A stretch of 64,000 nucleotides of DNA. Origin: an uncultured Alphaproteobacteria bacterium. GTDB taxonomy: Bacteria; Pseudomonadota; Alphaproteobacteria; Micavibrionales; Micavibrionaceae. The stretch covers positions 62,001-126,000 of the forward strand of contig CAADGI010000012.1 of assembly GCA_900696495.1 (NCBI GenBank). Reading direction: 5' to 3'. Every line of letters starts with the position of its first letter. Position 1 is the first letter of the stretch. Below are positions 31,019 through 40,488 of the stretch, one piece after another. The position numbers were made by a program, and so were the translations under genes. The notes beneath the pieces are model-generated. The model did not search any database, was not told where the DNA came from, and saw only the letters and a program-made list of their open reading frames with translations.

Positions 31019-32079
31019 TCTTCAACTCGCGGCGGGTAGTGATGTTTGAAGCCTTCGTAATCCTCGACGATGTAATCATTTTCGCCCTGCTCGAAAATAT
31101 AATCGCGGGTGACGGGCACCTTGCCGTGGCCGCCGGGGATGTCGAGCATGTAGTGCGGCTGGCAGATTCCCGAAACGCGGCCCAACAACTGGCGGACGAT
31201 TTTTTTGCCTTCCTTCAGCGACAGGCGGAAATGCGATGTGCCGGGCGCGAGGTCGGGGTGGTGGAGGTAATAAGGCTTCACACGCAGGGCGGCGAGGCGG
31301 CGGAAAAGATCTTCCAGAATATGCGGGTTGTCGTTAACGCCCTTGAGAAGCACGGATTGCGAAAGCAGGACGCAGCCCGCTTCGTGGAGTTTTTTGAGAG
31401 CGGTTTCGACTTCGGATGTGATTTCCTGCGCGTGGTTGATATGGACGGCGGCATAGATTGCTTTTTCACGTTTCAGCGCGGCGCAAAGCTCATCGGTGAT
31501 GCGTTTAGGATCAGCGGCGGGGATGCGCGTGTGGATGCGGATGACTTTTACATGGTCAATCGCGCAGAGTTCATCGAGCGTTTCGGCAAGCTGGCGCGGC
31601 GAGAGGACAAGCGGGTCGCCGCCGGTTAAAATGACTTCCCAGATATTTTTATTTTCGCGGATATAGGCGAAGGCATCCTGTTTTTCTTCCACGTTCAGAA
31701 CGTCGGAGCCGGGGCCGACCATTTCGCGGCGGAAGCAGTAGCGGCAATAGACCGCGCAGATATTGACGAGTTTGAGGAGGACGCGGTCGGGGTAGCGATG
31801 GACGAGGCCTTTGACGGGCGTGTGGGCGTAATCGCCGATCGGGTCGGGATTTTCCCCGGGCGCGGATTTCAGTTCGTCGAGCTGCGGGATGTATTGTTTT
31901 GCGACCGCGTCGATGGCGACGGAGCCCTGCATGGTTTCAAGAACATGCGGCGTCAGCGCGACGGCGTATTGTTTCGAGACCTGCTCGATGGCGTGCAGGT
32001 CTTCGGCGCGAATGGCGGGCGCATTCTCGAAATCCTTCGCGGATTTCAGGCGCTGGCGTTTTGATTTAAAGGTGCTCAT
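31015..32079 (-). CDS. lysine 2,3-aminomutase family radical SAM protein (KamA/EpmB-like)
   Basis: 354 residues. The radical SAM cluster is C108-x3-C112-x2-C115 (NICAVYCRYCFRRE). The PLP-binding Lys is in DIPGGHGKVPV (about 317-327), and VILTGGDPLVL and YYLHHPDLAPGTSHFR are family motifs. Its length is close to EpmB, which makes beta-lysine for EF-P modification, and shorter than clostridial KamA with its C-terminal extension. No epmA or efp is in the window, so the substrate is undecided. It is translationally coupled to both pepA and holC through ATGA overlaps. Confidence 0.9.
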   Translation of the reverse strand: MSTFKSKRQRLKSAKDFENAPAIRAEDLHAIEQVSKQYAVALTPHVLETMQGSVAIDAVAKQYIPQLDELKSAPGENPDPIGDYAHTPVKGLVHRYPDRVLLKLVNICAVYCRYCFRREMVGPGSDVLNVEEKQDAFAYIRENKNIWEVILTGGDPLVLSPRQLAETLDELCAIDHVKVIRIHTRIPAADPKRITDELCAALKREKAIYAAVHINHAQEITSEVETALKKLHEAGCVLLSQSVLLKGVNDNPHILEDLFRRLAALRVKPYYLHHPDLAPGTSHFRLSLKEGKKIVRQLLGRVSGICQPHYMLDIPGGHGKVPVTRDYIFEQGENDYIVEDYEGFKHHYPPRVEE

Positions 32080-33587
32080 TTTCTTTCAAAGTTATTCGCA
32101 ATCAGGCGGTCCAGCGTGCGCACGCCGAAACCGGTGCCGTATTTGGGCACGGTCGGGCGGTCGGCCTTGATCCAGGCCGTGCCCGCGATATCCATATGCG
32201 CCCAGGGCGTGCCCTTGTCGATGAAATGTTCGAGGAAGCCCGCGGCGGTGCAGGCGCCCGCGAAGCGGCCGGATTTCGCGAGGTTCTGGAGATCGGCGAC
32301 GGGGGATTCCATTTCCTTTTTCCAGACTTCGTCGAGCGGCATGCGCCAGAGTTTTTCGCCGGTTTCCTTCGATGCCTTTTCGATGTTCGACCAGAGCGCG
32401 TTGTCGTTGCAGAAGGTGCCGCAATATTCGTAACCCAGTGCGATCATCATCGCGCCGGTGAGGGTGGCGAGGTTGATGATGGCGCGGGGCTGATATTTTT
32501 CCTGCACGTAAGTCAGGCAATCGGCGAGGACGAGGCGGCCTTCGGCGTCGGTGTTGAGGACTTCGATGGTTTTGCCTGCGTAAGAGGTGATGATGTCGGA
32601 GGGACGCGTCGCGTGGCCGGAGACCATGTTTTCCGCGAGGCCGACGATGGCGACGATGTTGACTTTGGCCTTGCGGCGGGCGAGGGCCTTCATGGTGCCG
32701 ATGACGGCGGCGGCGCCCGCCATGTCCATTTTCATTTCCTCCATGCCGGCGGCGGGTTTGATGGAGATGCCGCCGGTATCGAAGGTGACGCCCTTGCCGA
32801 CGAGCGCGAAGGGTTTTTCTTTCGAGGATTTATCGCCATTCCAGCGCATGACGACCATGCGCGGCAGATTGTCGGAGCCCATGCCGACAGCCAGAATCGC
32901 GCCCATGCCGAGTTTTTGCATTTTCTTCTCGTCGAGGATTTCGATCTCGACGCCGAGGGGTTTGAGCTCTTTCACGATCTTGCGGGCGAAGAGTTCGGGA
33001 ACGACTTCGTTCGGCGGCTCGTTGACGAGGTCGCGCGCGAAGAAGACGCCTTCGGTCACCGCGCCAAGGCGGGCGAAGAGTTTTTCCGCGTCGGCGGGCT
33101 TCGAGACGACGATGTCGAATTTCACCGGCTTGGCCTTGCCGGGTTTTTTCGCGGTCTTGTATTTGGTGAATTTGTAGGAGCGGAGCTGGAGGCCCGCAGC
33201 GAAGCGCGCGGCGATTTCGCCCGCTTTTAAATTCGAGGCGTCCTCATCGACGACGAGGGTAATATGCTGGGCGCCGGATTTTTCGGCGGCGGCATAGATT
33301 TTGCCGCCCGCATCTTCGGCCTGCACGGCGTTCAGTTTCGCCGCCTTGCCGAGACCGGCGAGGATGACCTGCGAGAAGGATGCCTTGCCGGGCAGCGTAA
33401 GAGTGAGGGATTCACCGTTCTTGCCGGAGAAGCTCGGGTTGGTTTTCAGCACCTTGGCGATATAGCCGTTCGCGGCCTTGTCCAGCTTTTTGCCGAAAGC
33501 GCCAAGCTTGCCGCCCTCGAATACGGGCAGGATGGCGGCGTCGGAGGTTTTGCGGGGGGTTTTGGAGAAGGAAATCGCCAGGGTCAT
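32076..33587 (-). CDS. pepA: leucyl aminopeptidase (M17)
   Basis: A 503-residue cytosolic hexameric metallopeptidase. The C-terminal catalytic domain has VGKGVTFDTGGISIKPAAGM with the metal-binding Lys and Asp, and the signature NTDAEGRLVLAD. The N-terminal domain (about 1-180) is family-typical and rich in Lys. The ATG at 33587 (MTLAISFSKTPRKTSD) fits the family; the frame stays open to 33779 through repeat R3, which is not counted. It starts the pepA-aminomutase-holC operon and is divergent from lptF. Confidence 0.96.
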   Translation of the reverse strand: MTLAISFSKTPRKTSDAAILPVFEGGKLGAFGKKLDKAANGYIAKVLKTNPSFSGKNGESLTLTLPGKASFSQVILAGLGKAAKLNAVQAEDAGGKIYAAAEKSGAQHITLVVDEDASNLKAGEIAARFAAGLQLRSYKFTKYKTAKKPGKAKPVKFDIVVSKPADAEKLFARLGAVTEGVFFARDLVNEPPNEVVPELFARKIVKELKPLGVEIEILDEKKMQKLGMGAILAVGMGSDNLPRMVVMRWNGDKSSKEKPFALVGKGVTFDTGGISIKPAAGMEEMKMDMAGAAAVIGTMKALARRKAKVNIVAIVGLAENMVSGHATRPSDIITSYAGKTIEVLNTDAEGRLVLADCLTYVQEKYQPRAIINLATLTGAMMIALGYEYCGTFCNDNALWSNIEKASKETGEKLWRMPLDEVWKKEMESPVADLQNLAKSGRFAGACTAAGFLEHFIDKGTPWAHMDIAGTAWIKADRPTVPKYGTGFGVRTLDRLIANNFERK

Positions 33588-33636
33588 ATGTGTTAATTCT
33601 CTTTGATTACGATGAAGGCCCACTATATGTGACGCT

Positions 33637-33775
33637 GTCATCCCCGGCAAGCGACGTTGATATGGCGCGCGGGCTTTGCCCCGCGCGTGTTGTGGATCCC
33701 CGATGTTTAAGCGATGCTTTCGCATCGCCTCGGGGATAACAACAGGGGGCGGGCCTCCACTTGGCGGGGATGACA
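33637..33775. repeat. R3 palindromic repeat, copy 3
   Basis: Begins TGTCATCCCCGG and ends TTGGCGGGGATGAC. Internal hairpins are GCGCGGGCTTTGCCCCGCGC and the nested GCGATGCTTTCGCATCGC. It occupies the divergent pepA/lptF intergenic region, close to both starts, so it may affect their promoters. Confidence 0.8.
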
Positions 33776-33796
33776 ACACTCTATATATTTGCCGCT

Positions 33797-34927
33797 ATGT
33801 ATGTGTTCGACCGGTATGTTTTAAGGAATCTGGCCATGGCGACGGGCTTTATCGCCGTGACGCTGGCAGCGATCGTTTTTCTGACGCAGTCCCTGAGATT
33901 TCTGGAACTGGTGATTGAATCCGGCGCTTCGGGCGCATCGTTCTGGCTGCTGGCATTTTTGGCCCTGCCGCGCTTTCTCGAGATCATCCTGCCGATCGCG
34001 CTGCTGGCGGGGATCATCTTCATCTATAACCGCATGACCATCGATTCCGAGCTGGTGGCGATCAAGGCGGCGGGGTATTCGCCGCTGCAGCTCGCCCGGC
34101 CCGCGATCATGCTGGCCTGCGTGCTGACGGTCATGTTGTGGGGCATTACCATGTGGGCGACGCCGGCGTCGCTTTCCTCCATGCAGCATTTGCGGCAGGT
34201 GATCAAGACGCAGTTTTCGGCGCTGTTGTTCCGCGAGGGCGTATTCAACCAGGCCGGAAACGGCCTCACGGTTTACATGCGCGCGCGCACGAGCGAGGGC
34301 GAGTTGCGCGGCCTGATGATTCACGATACGCGCAACCCGGACGTGAACCCGTCTACCGTCACGGCGAAGCGGGGGGTGATCGTTGCGCGTCCGGAGGGCG
34401 AGCAGGTTCTGGTGTTCGACGGGTCGCGGCAGGAATATGACCGCAAGAAAGGCACGCTGCACCGGCTGAATTTCGAGCGTTATACGATCGATCTGCCCGC
34501 GAGCGATCCCGTCCGGACGCGGTGGAGAGAGCCGGAAGAGCGCACGATTTTTGAACTTATATATCCGGCGCCTAATGACGAGGCGCGCGCCGACCCGAAG
34601 GCGAGATACGAATTTATCGTCGAGATCCACCGCCGCATCGTGGCGCCGCTGATTGCGCTGGCTTATACATTCATGACCTGTGCTTGCCTGCTGACGGGAC
34701 CGCTGGACCGGCGCGGGCAAGGGCGCAAAATCGCGTTCGCGATTGCCAGCGCGATCACGCTGCAGGCCTTGTTTTTAATGGTTTTCAGCCTGGCGCGGGA
34801 AACAGTGATCGGATTGCCGCTGATGTATTTTCTGATCGTTGCGCCGTGCTTCATGGCGGTATTCTTCCTGAGCGGATACGGCGAAAAATTCCGCCGCAAA
34901 ATTTTATATGTGGGGGCCAACAATTGA
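33797..34927 (+). CDS. lptF: LPS export permease LptF
   Basis: A 376-residue inner-membrane permease of the LptB2FG extractor. Six membrane helices (three near 15-125, three near 285-370) flank a periplasmic jellyroll (about 130-270, including GLMIHDTRNPDVNPSTVTAK). MYVFDRYVLRNLAMATGF is a typical start; the ATG at 33797 is chosen over one at 33761 inside the repeat-adjacent leader. The stop TGA overlaps the TTG start of lptG. Confidence 0.95.
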   Translation: MYVFDRYVLRNLAMATGFIAVTLAAIVFLTQSLRFLELVIESGASGASFWLLAFLALPRFLEIILPIALLAGIIFIYNRMTIDSELVAIKAAGYSPLQLARPAIMLACVLTVMLWGITMWATPASLSSMQHLRQVIKTQFSALLFREGVFNQAGNGLTVYMRARTSEGELRGLMIHDTRNPDVNPSTVTAKRGVIVARPEGEQVLVFDGSRQEYDRKKGTLHRLNFERYTIDLPASDPVRTRWREPEERTIFELIYPAPNDEARADPKARYEFIVEIHRRIVAPLIALAYTFMTCACLLTGPLDRRGQGRKIAFAIASAITLQALFLMVFSLARETVIGLPLMYFLIVAPCFMAVFFLSGYGEKFRRKILYVGANN

Positions 34928-36021
34928 TCAAAATCTCCTCGACCCTCAACCGTTACCTGGCTAAATCATACCTCATCAACACGTTGTTCCTGTTGTTGGC
35001 GCTGCTGGGCGTCATCTATCTGTTCGACACGGTGGAGCTGATGCGCCGCGCCGGGAAAATGGGCGGCGTGCCGCTGTCGATTATTCTCAAGATGGGCTTG
35101 CTTAAATTGCCGGAAGTCGGGCAGATGCTGCTGCCTTTTGCGATCCTGTTCGGGGCGATGTTCACTTTCTGGCAGATGACACGGCGTTATGAATTGATCG
35201 TGGTGCGCGCGGCGGGTTATTCCTTCTGGCAGTTCCTGACGCCGATTGTCGCCGTTGCGCTGATGATCGGCATCCTGCACATCACTGTTATCAACCCGCT
35301 GAGCGCGCTGCTGCTCGGCCGGTTCCAGCAGATGGAGAATACTTATCTTACAAGGCAGGACAACCAGATCGCCTTGTTCAAGGAAGGTCTCTGGTTGCGG
35401 CAGGGAACGGAAAAAGGCTATGTGATTTTGCATGCCGCGAAGATCGAACAGCCATCGTGGAAGCTGCGCAATGTCATGGCGCTGTTTTTCTCTGATGACG
35501 ACCAGTTTCTCAAGCGGCTGGATGCCGGGATGGCGAGCCTCGAGGAAGGCGAGTGGTTGTTTCAGGACGTGACCGTGACAGCGCCCGATGCGCCGCAGGT
35601 CAAAGAGGACGTCTATATATTGCCGACCGGCCTGACGGCGGCCGATATCGAGGATAGTTTCTCGTCCGCCGCGGCGATGTCATTCTGGAAACTGCCCGGC
35701 CATATACGCACCATGGAGGAGACGGGTTTCGATGCCAGCCCCTTAAAAGTCTATTATCAGAACCTTCTGTCCCAGCCCTTGATGTTCGCGGCGATGGTGC
35801 TGCTGGCGGCGTCGGTGTCCATGCGCCCGCCCCGGAGCCGGGGGGTATTGAACTATTTTGCCGCGGGAATTCTGATTGGGTTTGTCATATTTTTTATGTC
35901 GAGCTTCCTGCAGGCGCTGGGGGCCTCACACCAGGTACCCGTAATCCTGGCGGCCTGGTCGCCGGCGCTTATAAGCCTGTTGTTGGGGTTAACGGTTATG
36001 ATGAACCTTGAGGATGGCTAG
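34924..36021 (+). CDS. lptG: LPS export permease LptG
   Basis: A 365-residue partner of LptF. The N-terminal amphipathic helix and first membrane segment (LNRYLAKSYLINTLFLLLAL) and KMGLLKLPEVGQMLLPFAIL are characteristic. Six membrane helices enclose a periplasmic domain (about 140-260). Translation most likely starts with TTG at 34924, which overlaps the lptF stop (TTGA); no ATG is suitably placed, and the upstream in-frame sequence is lptF read out of frame. Confidence 0.94.
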   Translation: MIKISSTLNRYLAKSYLINTLFLLLALLGVIYLFDTVELMRRAGKMGGVPLSIILKMGLLKLPEVGQMLLPFAILFGAMFTFWQMTRRYELIVVRAAGYSFWQFLTPIVAVALMIGILHITVINPLSALLLGRFQQMENTYLTRQDNQIALFKEGLWLRQGTEKGYVILHAAKIEQPSWKLRNVMALFFSDDDQFLKRLDAGMASLEEGEWLFQDVTVTAPDAPQVKEDVYILPTGLTAADIEDSFSSAAAMSFWKLPGHIRTMEETGFDASPLKVYYQNLLSQPLMFAAMVLLAASVSMRPPRSRGVLNYFAAGILIGFVIFFMSSFLQALGASHQVPVILAAWSPALISLLLGLTVMMNLEDG

Positions 36022-36173
36022 GCTAACCCAAAAGCCACAGTTCCGGGGAAAACCACCGCATCCCGCTTGAAAGGTGTTGCTGAAAGGTTACACTAAAAAC
36101 AGGGTAAGCCCTTGTTTTTTAAGATTCTGGTAACTTCAATCTGTTCTACTATAGATATCTTGGGCCCGGGGAG

Positions 36174-36202
36174 TTGACTCGGGTGGGGATTTAAAAGATA
36201 TA
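36174..36202 (+). promoter_or_regulatory. candidate sigma-70 promoter for mlaA
   Basis: TTGACT at 36174-36179, a 17-base spacer and GATATA at 36197-36202, about 40 bases before the mlaA ATG. It is the best promoter match in the 220-base gap after lptG. Confidence 0.5.
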
Positions 36203-36242
36203 AGGGCTTTGAAACTATATTATACGGACGGCGTTATCATCC

Positions 36243-36986
36243 ATGACAAGAAATAATCTCGCAACAATCCTGCTGGTCGCTGGCACCAGCCTCGTTCTCA
36301 GCGCATGTTCGACAAACAGCGAATACCGCGAAGGTTCGCTCAGCGATCCGTTCGAAAACTCCAACCGCACAATTTTCGCCTTTAACAAGGCCGTCGATAA
36401 AGCCGTCATTCACCCTGTCGTGAAGGGTTACCGTTTCATCGTGCCCGAGCCGGGCCGCAAGGGCCTGCGCAATTTTCTGCGCAACCTGAAATCTCCCGTG
36501 ACCTTGGCCAACGAAGTCCTGCAGGGCGATGTTGACGGCGCGGGCAAGGTTGTCCTGCGCGCCGTCGTGAACACGCTGGTTGGCGTGGGTGGTCTGTTCG
36601 ACGTTGCAGGCCGTGAAGGCTATGAATACGAGCAGGAAGATTTCGGCCAGACTCTGGGCGCCTGGGGCGTAGGTCACGGCCCGTACCTGGTCCTGCCGAT
36701 CCTGGGTCCGTCTTCGGCCCGCGATTATGCTGGTTATATTGTCGATTCATTCGCAGACCCGCTGCGCTGGTACCTGTTCAATATCGATGAAGAGGGCTGG
36801 TACTATGCGAAAGTCGGCGTTGAATATCTTGACCTCCGTGAATCGCTGGTTGATGTGCTCGAGGAGCTTGAGCGAAGCTCGATCGATTACTATGCCGCGG
36901 TCCGCAGCACCTACTATCAGCGCCGCGAGGCCCTGGTACGGGACCAGATGGCGACAGCCGACGGCGGCGAGGCCGATCACCCCTAA
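36243..36986 (+). CDS. mlaA: outer-membrane lipid asymmetry lipoprotein MlaA (VacJ)
   Basis: A 247-residue lipoprotein with signal peptide and lipobox LSAC (acyl Cys22). It removes misplaced phospholipids from the outer leaflet and passes them to MlaC. DPFENSNRTIFAFNKAVDKA and FDVAGREGYEYEQEDFGQTLG, then GVGHGPYLVLPILGPSSARD are the family signatures. The tail after about 210 is charged and variable. mlaC follows after a GC-rich hairpin. Confidence 0.96.
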   Translation: MTRNNLATILLVAGTSLVLSACSTNSEYREGSLSDPFENSNRTIFAFNKAVDKAVIHPVVKGYRFIVPEPGRKGLRNFLRNLKSPVTLANEVLQGDVDGAGKVVLRAVVNTLVGVGGLFDVAGREGYEYEQEDFGQTLGAWGVGHGPYLVLPILGPSSARDYAGYIVDSFADPLRWYLFNIDEEGWYYAKVGVEYLDLRESLVDVLEELERSSIDYYAAVRSTYYQRREALVRDQMATADGGEADHP

Positions 36987-37005
36987 AGTTGCTGTAAAGC
37001 GCCGG

Positions 37006-37027
37006 GCGGCCGGGTTTTTCCGGCCGC
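37006..37027. other. GC-rich perfect hairpin between mlaA and mlaC
   Basis: GCGGCCGG-GTTTTT-CCGGCCGC gives an 8-bp all-GC stem. It is not followed by a T run, so it is more likely an mRNA stabilising stem or a weak attenuator setting the MlaA to MlaC ratio than a full terminator. Confidence 0.6.
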
Positions 37028-37112
37028 AGGGTCGGTATTGATAAATCCGTATAAAGTATATATAGAACAGGCATTCTTGGAAGGAATGTTCCTGCATTTA
37101 AAGAGGTTTAAC

Positions 37113-37745
37113 GTGCGCCATATCAATCTGATCGCTTTTTCCGTTGCCGCCCTGACGGGCGTATCCGTCGCCGCGCCTGCCTTGGCCATGGATTTGCGCG
37201 AGACGCCGCGCAGCTCGCTGACTGTGACAGTCGCCGCCGACACGGAAGCCGCAAAAAGCTTCATCGATAAAATGGCGCAGACCGGTATCGGTTTCCTCGG
37301 CAATGAAAACCTGACCGACGAACAGCGCACGGCGGAATTCCGCAAGCTGCTGAATGCGAATTTCGACATGGCGACGATCGGCCGTTTTGCCCTCGGCCGT
37401 TACTGGAAAACGGCGACGCCCGCCCAGCAGGCCGAGTACCAGAAGCTGTTCAAAAACATGATCGTGAAAATCTATTCACGCCGCTTCAAGGAATATAACG
37501 GCCAGAAGCTGGAAATCACCGGCGCCCGCGCCGACGGCGATGCGGACGTCATCGTTTCGTCCTCGATCATTCCGCCGAACGGCCAGAAAGTTTCCGTCGA
37601 CTGGCGCGTGCGCCATAACAAGGTGGTCGATATCCTGGTCGAAGGCGTGAGCATGGCGCTGACGCAGCGCTCCGATTTCGCATCGGTCATCCAGCGCGGC
37701 GGCGGCAACGTTGATGTGCTGCTCGAGCATCTGCGCGCGCAATAA
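37113..37745 (+). CDS. mlaC: periplasmic phospholipid-binding protein MlaC
   Basis: A 210-residue carrier that shuttles phospholipid between MlaA and the inner-membrane MlaFEDB complex. The signal peptide reads VRHINLIAFSVAALTGVSVA with cleavage near PALA-MD. Family features include FRKLLNANFDMATIGRFALG, then RYW, and VDWRVRHNKVVDILVEGVSM. GTG at 37113 has AGAGG at the right distance; an ATG at 37086 abuts its own AAGGA too closely. No mlaF, E, D or B gene is in the window. Confidence 0.92.
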   Translation: MRHINLIAFSVAALTGVSVAAPALAMDLRETPRSSLTVTVAADTEAAKSFIDKMAQTGIGFLGNENLTDEQRTAEFRKLLNANFDMATIGRFALGRYWKTATPAQQAEYQKLFKNMIVKIYSRRFKEYNGQKLEITGARADGDADVIVSSSIIPPNGQKVSVDWRVRHNKVVDILVEGVSMALTQRSDFASVIQRGGGNVDVLLEHLRAQ

Positions 37746-37764
37746 ATCAATCATTCAGGAATAA

Positions 37765-40488
37765 TTATCTACCGCCCGTGCCCATAAGCGCGGCAAGCTT
37801 GCTGGCGTCCTTGGTGAAGCCGAGGCCGATATTGCCGCCCTTGAAGACTTTATCGATGAGCTGGCCGGCGGGGTCGCCCGCGGCTTCGCTGAAGGTCGAG
37901 ACCGAGACGCCCATCCAGCGCAGGATGTTATTCGGCACCTGATCGATCAGCTTGAAGAAACCCGTGGCCATCATATACACCATGATCGCGTACATCATGG
38001 TGAAGAAAAATTTGTCGATGGGCAGGCGGTAATATTGAATTGAAGACGGGCCGATGCCCTTGAACTCGGCCTCCATGTCGTAGCCGGAGACGTTCGCAAC
38101 GACGAGGGTGAATACGTCGTTCAGCACGCGCACGCAGGCGGCGAAAATGGTCAGGCTGGCGACAAGCCCGAATACGATCAGGATCGGCCGCAGGAAAATT
38201 TCAAGCAGCAGGAAGTAGCCGTTGTTGGCGGCGGGGCCGGGCATGCCCTGGCCGTCCATGCGGCTGATATGCGCGAGCGCCCAGAGTGGCATCGCCACAA
38301 CCGCCTCGAAGATGCTTTTGATCCAGCCGCTGAGGGCGAACATGAAATAGATGAAGGGCAGGAATGGCAGCACGTAATAGAGAATAAAGCTGATGATCAT
38401 CGTGAATTTTCCGACGCTCACAGCCATGTCGACAAGCGCCTTCAAAGTTTCGCTGTCGCCGCCCACGGCCTTTCCGAACAAGGCCGCCAGAGAATTTCCG
38501 GCCAGGCCCAGGCCTATGTTACGCACGGCCGCATCCATCAGACCTTTTCCGAGGACGCTGAGCTGGGCGAGGGGGTGTATGTTCGTGTTTTCCCGCATCG
38601 CGAATACGCCCTCGGTGCCGAAAATCATATTGACCACGTCATTGAAGGTGTTGCTCGAAGGTTCGCTCTGCAGTTTTGCGGCGTTGCCGGTTCGGTCCCA
38701 GAACGTATAGGCGTTGTAGAGAACGGCGGCGATCATTTTATCCTTGTACCTGGGATAGTCCGATTCCTTTCTGCCGCCGAGAGCAGGATCGTAAATATCT
38801 TCGGGGCCGATATTTTCGTTCCCCATTTTATTCTGCAGGGCGATGTACTCCATCAGGAACGGATATTTGTCGGGGAAGGGGGTGTTTCCAACCGCCGCGG
38901 TTATCTGGCCGTTTTGCTGCGCGATGCGGTTGTACCATATGGCGGCGCCTCCCCAGCCGGTCGCACGCAATTCAGGCGTAACGGCGAAATTGGTCGAAGC
39001 GGCTTCCTGGGCGACGGCGGCGGGAATCTGATTTTTAACGAAATTCGTCCATCTCTGGATTTCGTTGTTGGCGAAATTGGTGGTCGGCCAGGCGTTGCAG
39101 TTCGGTTCATGATCGATCTGCATGATCCGTCCGCGCACGCATGCAGCATTGACGACGAGTTGCGTATCGTCCCACATGGTCCTGACCAGTTCGTAATAAA
39201 TTTCCTGCATGGTCCAGGCGCCGGAATCGGGATTGATCGAGGTCACAGGCAAGTTGACCACGCCGCATACGGCTTTGACCGAGCCTTTTTCAAGCGGGTA
39301 TCTGTCCTCATTGCGAACGCCGAAGCGGATTTCAATGTTGCCGTAATCGTTGAAATCAAGAGCGCCGGCAAAATCCACCGTATCCAGAGGCAGGGCGTTC
39401 GGGCCGGGCAGATTTGCGCCGGTCAACGCATCGCGCACGAGATAGCCCTGGACCCCGTCCGGCGCGTGAAGCGTTTCGCCATAGGCGAATTCCTCGGCGA
39501 TCTTGCAGGTTTTGGCGACAAACATGAAACGCACAAGCGCGTTGATTTCGGGCGCGTTCGGCGTGGCGACCAGGGTTTCCTGGGGTCCCAGATAGGTTTC
39601 CGCAAGCGTAAGGTTAAAGCGCCCCCATGCATTGGTCGCAAAGTTCGAGCCGAATTTCGCCGTCCAGAAGGTGAGCATCTGCGCGGTGTTCATGCCGTAA
39701 TGCTGGTCGTCGACATTGACGGGAACGAGAAGCGCAAAAAAGATAATCAGGCGGACGGGCCCCCATGTCCTGTTGAACCGCTGGCCGAAGGGCGTGCCGT
39801 TCACGGCGGTTTCACCGATGATCGTCGTGACGAAGTAAAGGATCACGAGAACGCCCACCATGAAGATGCCGATGGAATAATAATGGAACAGCGTGTGCAA
39901 AGCCCTGTGCATGGGCCATGGATACGCGCCGCCATTGTTGCCGATCTGCTGGCCGTTTATGCCCATGCAGGGGAGCTGCAAAGATACGCAGGAGCCGTAA
40001 ATGCGTGAGCCGAGGCCGAATACGCGATCAAGAATTATAAAGGCGATATCCTGTTCGCCATTTCCGAGGTTACCTCCATGGCCGTATTCTGATTCTACGC
40101 CGAGAATGTTATTGAGGGTATTTACAACCGGCGCGACCCCCGCCATGGCCGGCGGCGCCATGACCGCCATGATAAGAAGGACCACCTGCAGGATCAGCAT
40201 GATGACGCCCGCAAGGATCGCGAAAAAAACGATGATCTGGTCGATGTTGCGCCGGGTGAAGACGAGATTGTTGGCGGCTTCGGCGATGACATGCCTGATG
40301 CCGTAGCGGCCGATGTTGGCGGGATTCAGATAGGCGTGACCGTTGGGCAGCAGGCGAACCGAGTGATAGACGATGGCTATCGTGTAGGCGACATGCATGA
40401 AGCCGGTGGTAAAAAACGCATGCAGCCGCGGCAGAAAGCCCGGCAGGAGCGTGTATTTCAGTACCTTTCCTGCGCTGAGCGTTGCCAT
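37765..40488 (-). CDS. DotA/TraY-family polytopic protein, third gene of the trio
   Basis: A 907-residue inner-membrane protein. N-terminal helices lie near 30-50 and 88-112, another pair near 205-262, a large extracytoplasmic region runs from about 270 to 680 with several Cys, and about four helices lie near 690-880. Shared trio motifs include NIGRYGIRHVIAEAANNLVF, then TPFGQRFNRTWGPVR, and MPLWALAHISRMDGQG. DotA (Legionella) and TraY (IncI plasmids) are inner-membrane components of type IVB secretion. Its ATG directly follows the previous gene's stop (TAAATG), so the two are coupled. No other Dot/Icm gene is visible, so secretion is inferred only. Confidence 0.85.
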   Translation of the reverse strand: MATLSAGKVLKYTLLPGFLPRLHAFFTTGFMHVAYTIAIVYHSVRLLPNGHAYLNPANIGRYGIRHVIAEAANNLVFTRRNIDQIIVFFAILAGVIMLILQVVLLIMAVMAPPAMAGVAPVVNTLNNILGVESEYGHGGNLGNGEQDIAFIILDRVFGLGSRIYGSCVSLQLPCMGINGQQIGNNGGAYPWPMHRALHTLFHYYSIGIFMVGVLVILYFVTTIIGETAVNGTPFGQRFNRTWGPVRLIIFFALLVPVNVDDQHYGMNTAQMLTFWTAKFGSNFATNAWGRFNLTLAETYLGPQETLVATPNAPEINALVRFMFVAKTCKIAEEFAYGETLHAPDGVQGYLVRDALTGANLPGPNALPLDTVDFAGALDFNDYGNIEIRFGVRNEDRYPLEKGSVKAVCGVVNLPVTSINPDSGAWTMQEIYYELVRTMWDDTQLVVNAACVRGRIMQIDHEPNCNAWPTTNFANNEIQRWTNFVKNQIPAAVAQEAASTNFAVTPELRATGWGGAAIWYNRIAQQNGQITAAVGNTPFPDKYPFLMEYIALQNKMGNENIGPEDIYDPALGGRKESDYPRYKDKMIAAVLYNAYTFWDRTGNAAKLQSEPSSNTFNDVVNMIFGTEGVFAMRENTNIHPLAQLSVLGKGLMDAAVRNIGLGLAGNSLAALFGKAVGGDSETLKALVDMAVSVGKFTMIISFILYYVLPFLPFIYFMFALSGWIKSIFEAVVAMPLWALAHISRMDGQGMPGPAANNGYFLLLEIFLRPILIVFGLVASLTIFAACVRVLNDVFTLVVANVSGYDMEAEFKGIGPSSIQYYRLPIDKFFFTMMYAIMVYMMATGFFKLIDQVPNNILRWMGVSVSTFSEAAGDPAGQLIDKVFKGGNIGLGFTKDASKLAALMGTGGR

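Noticed and set aside
32196-33230. 344-residue antisense frame within pepA
   Set aside because: Shadow frame; pepA carries the M17 signature on the opposite strand.
33588-33779. N-terminal extension of pepA
   Set aside because: It is a translation of repeat R3; the family-like start is at 33587.
38269-40008. 579-residue open frame antisense to the third DotA-like gene
   Set aside because: It lies wholly opposite a gene with clear membrane topology and paralogs; its composition (Arg, His, Gly, Asp heavy) is the usual shadow of GC-rich coding DNA.
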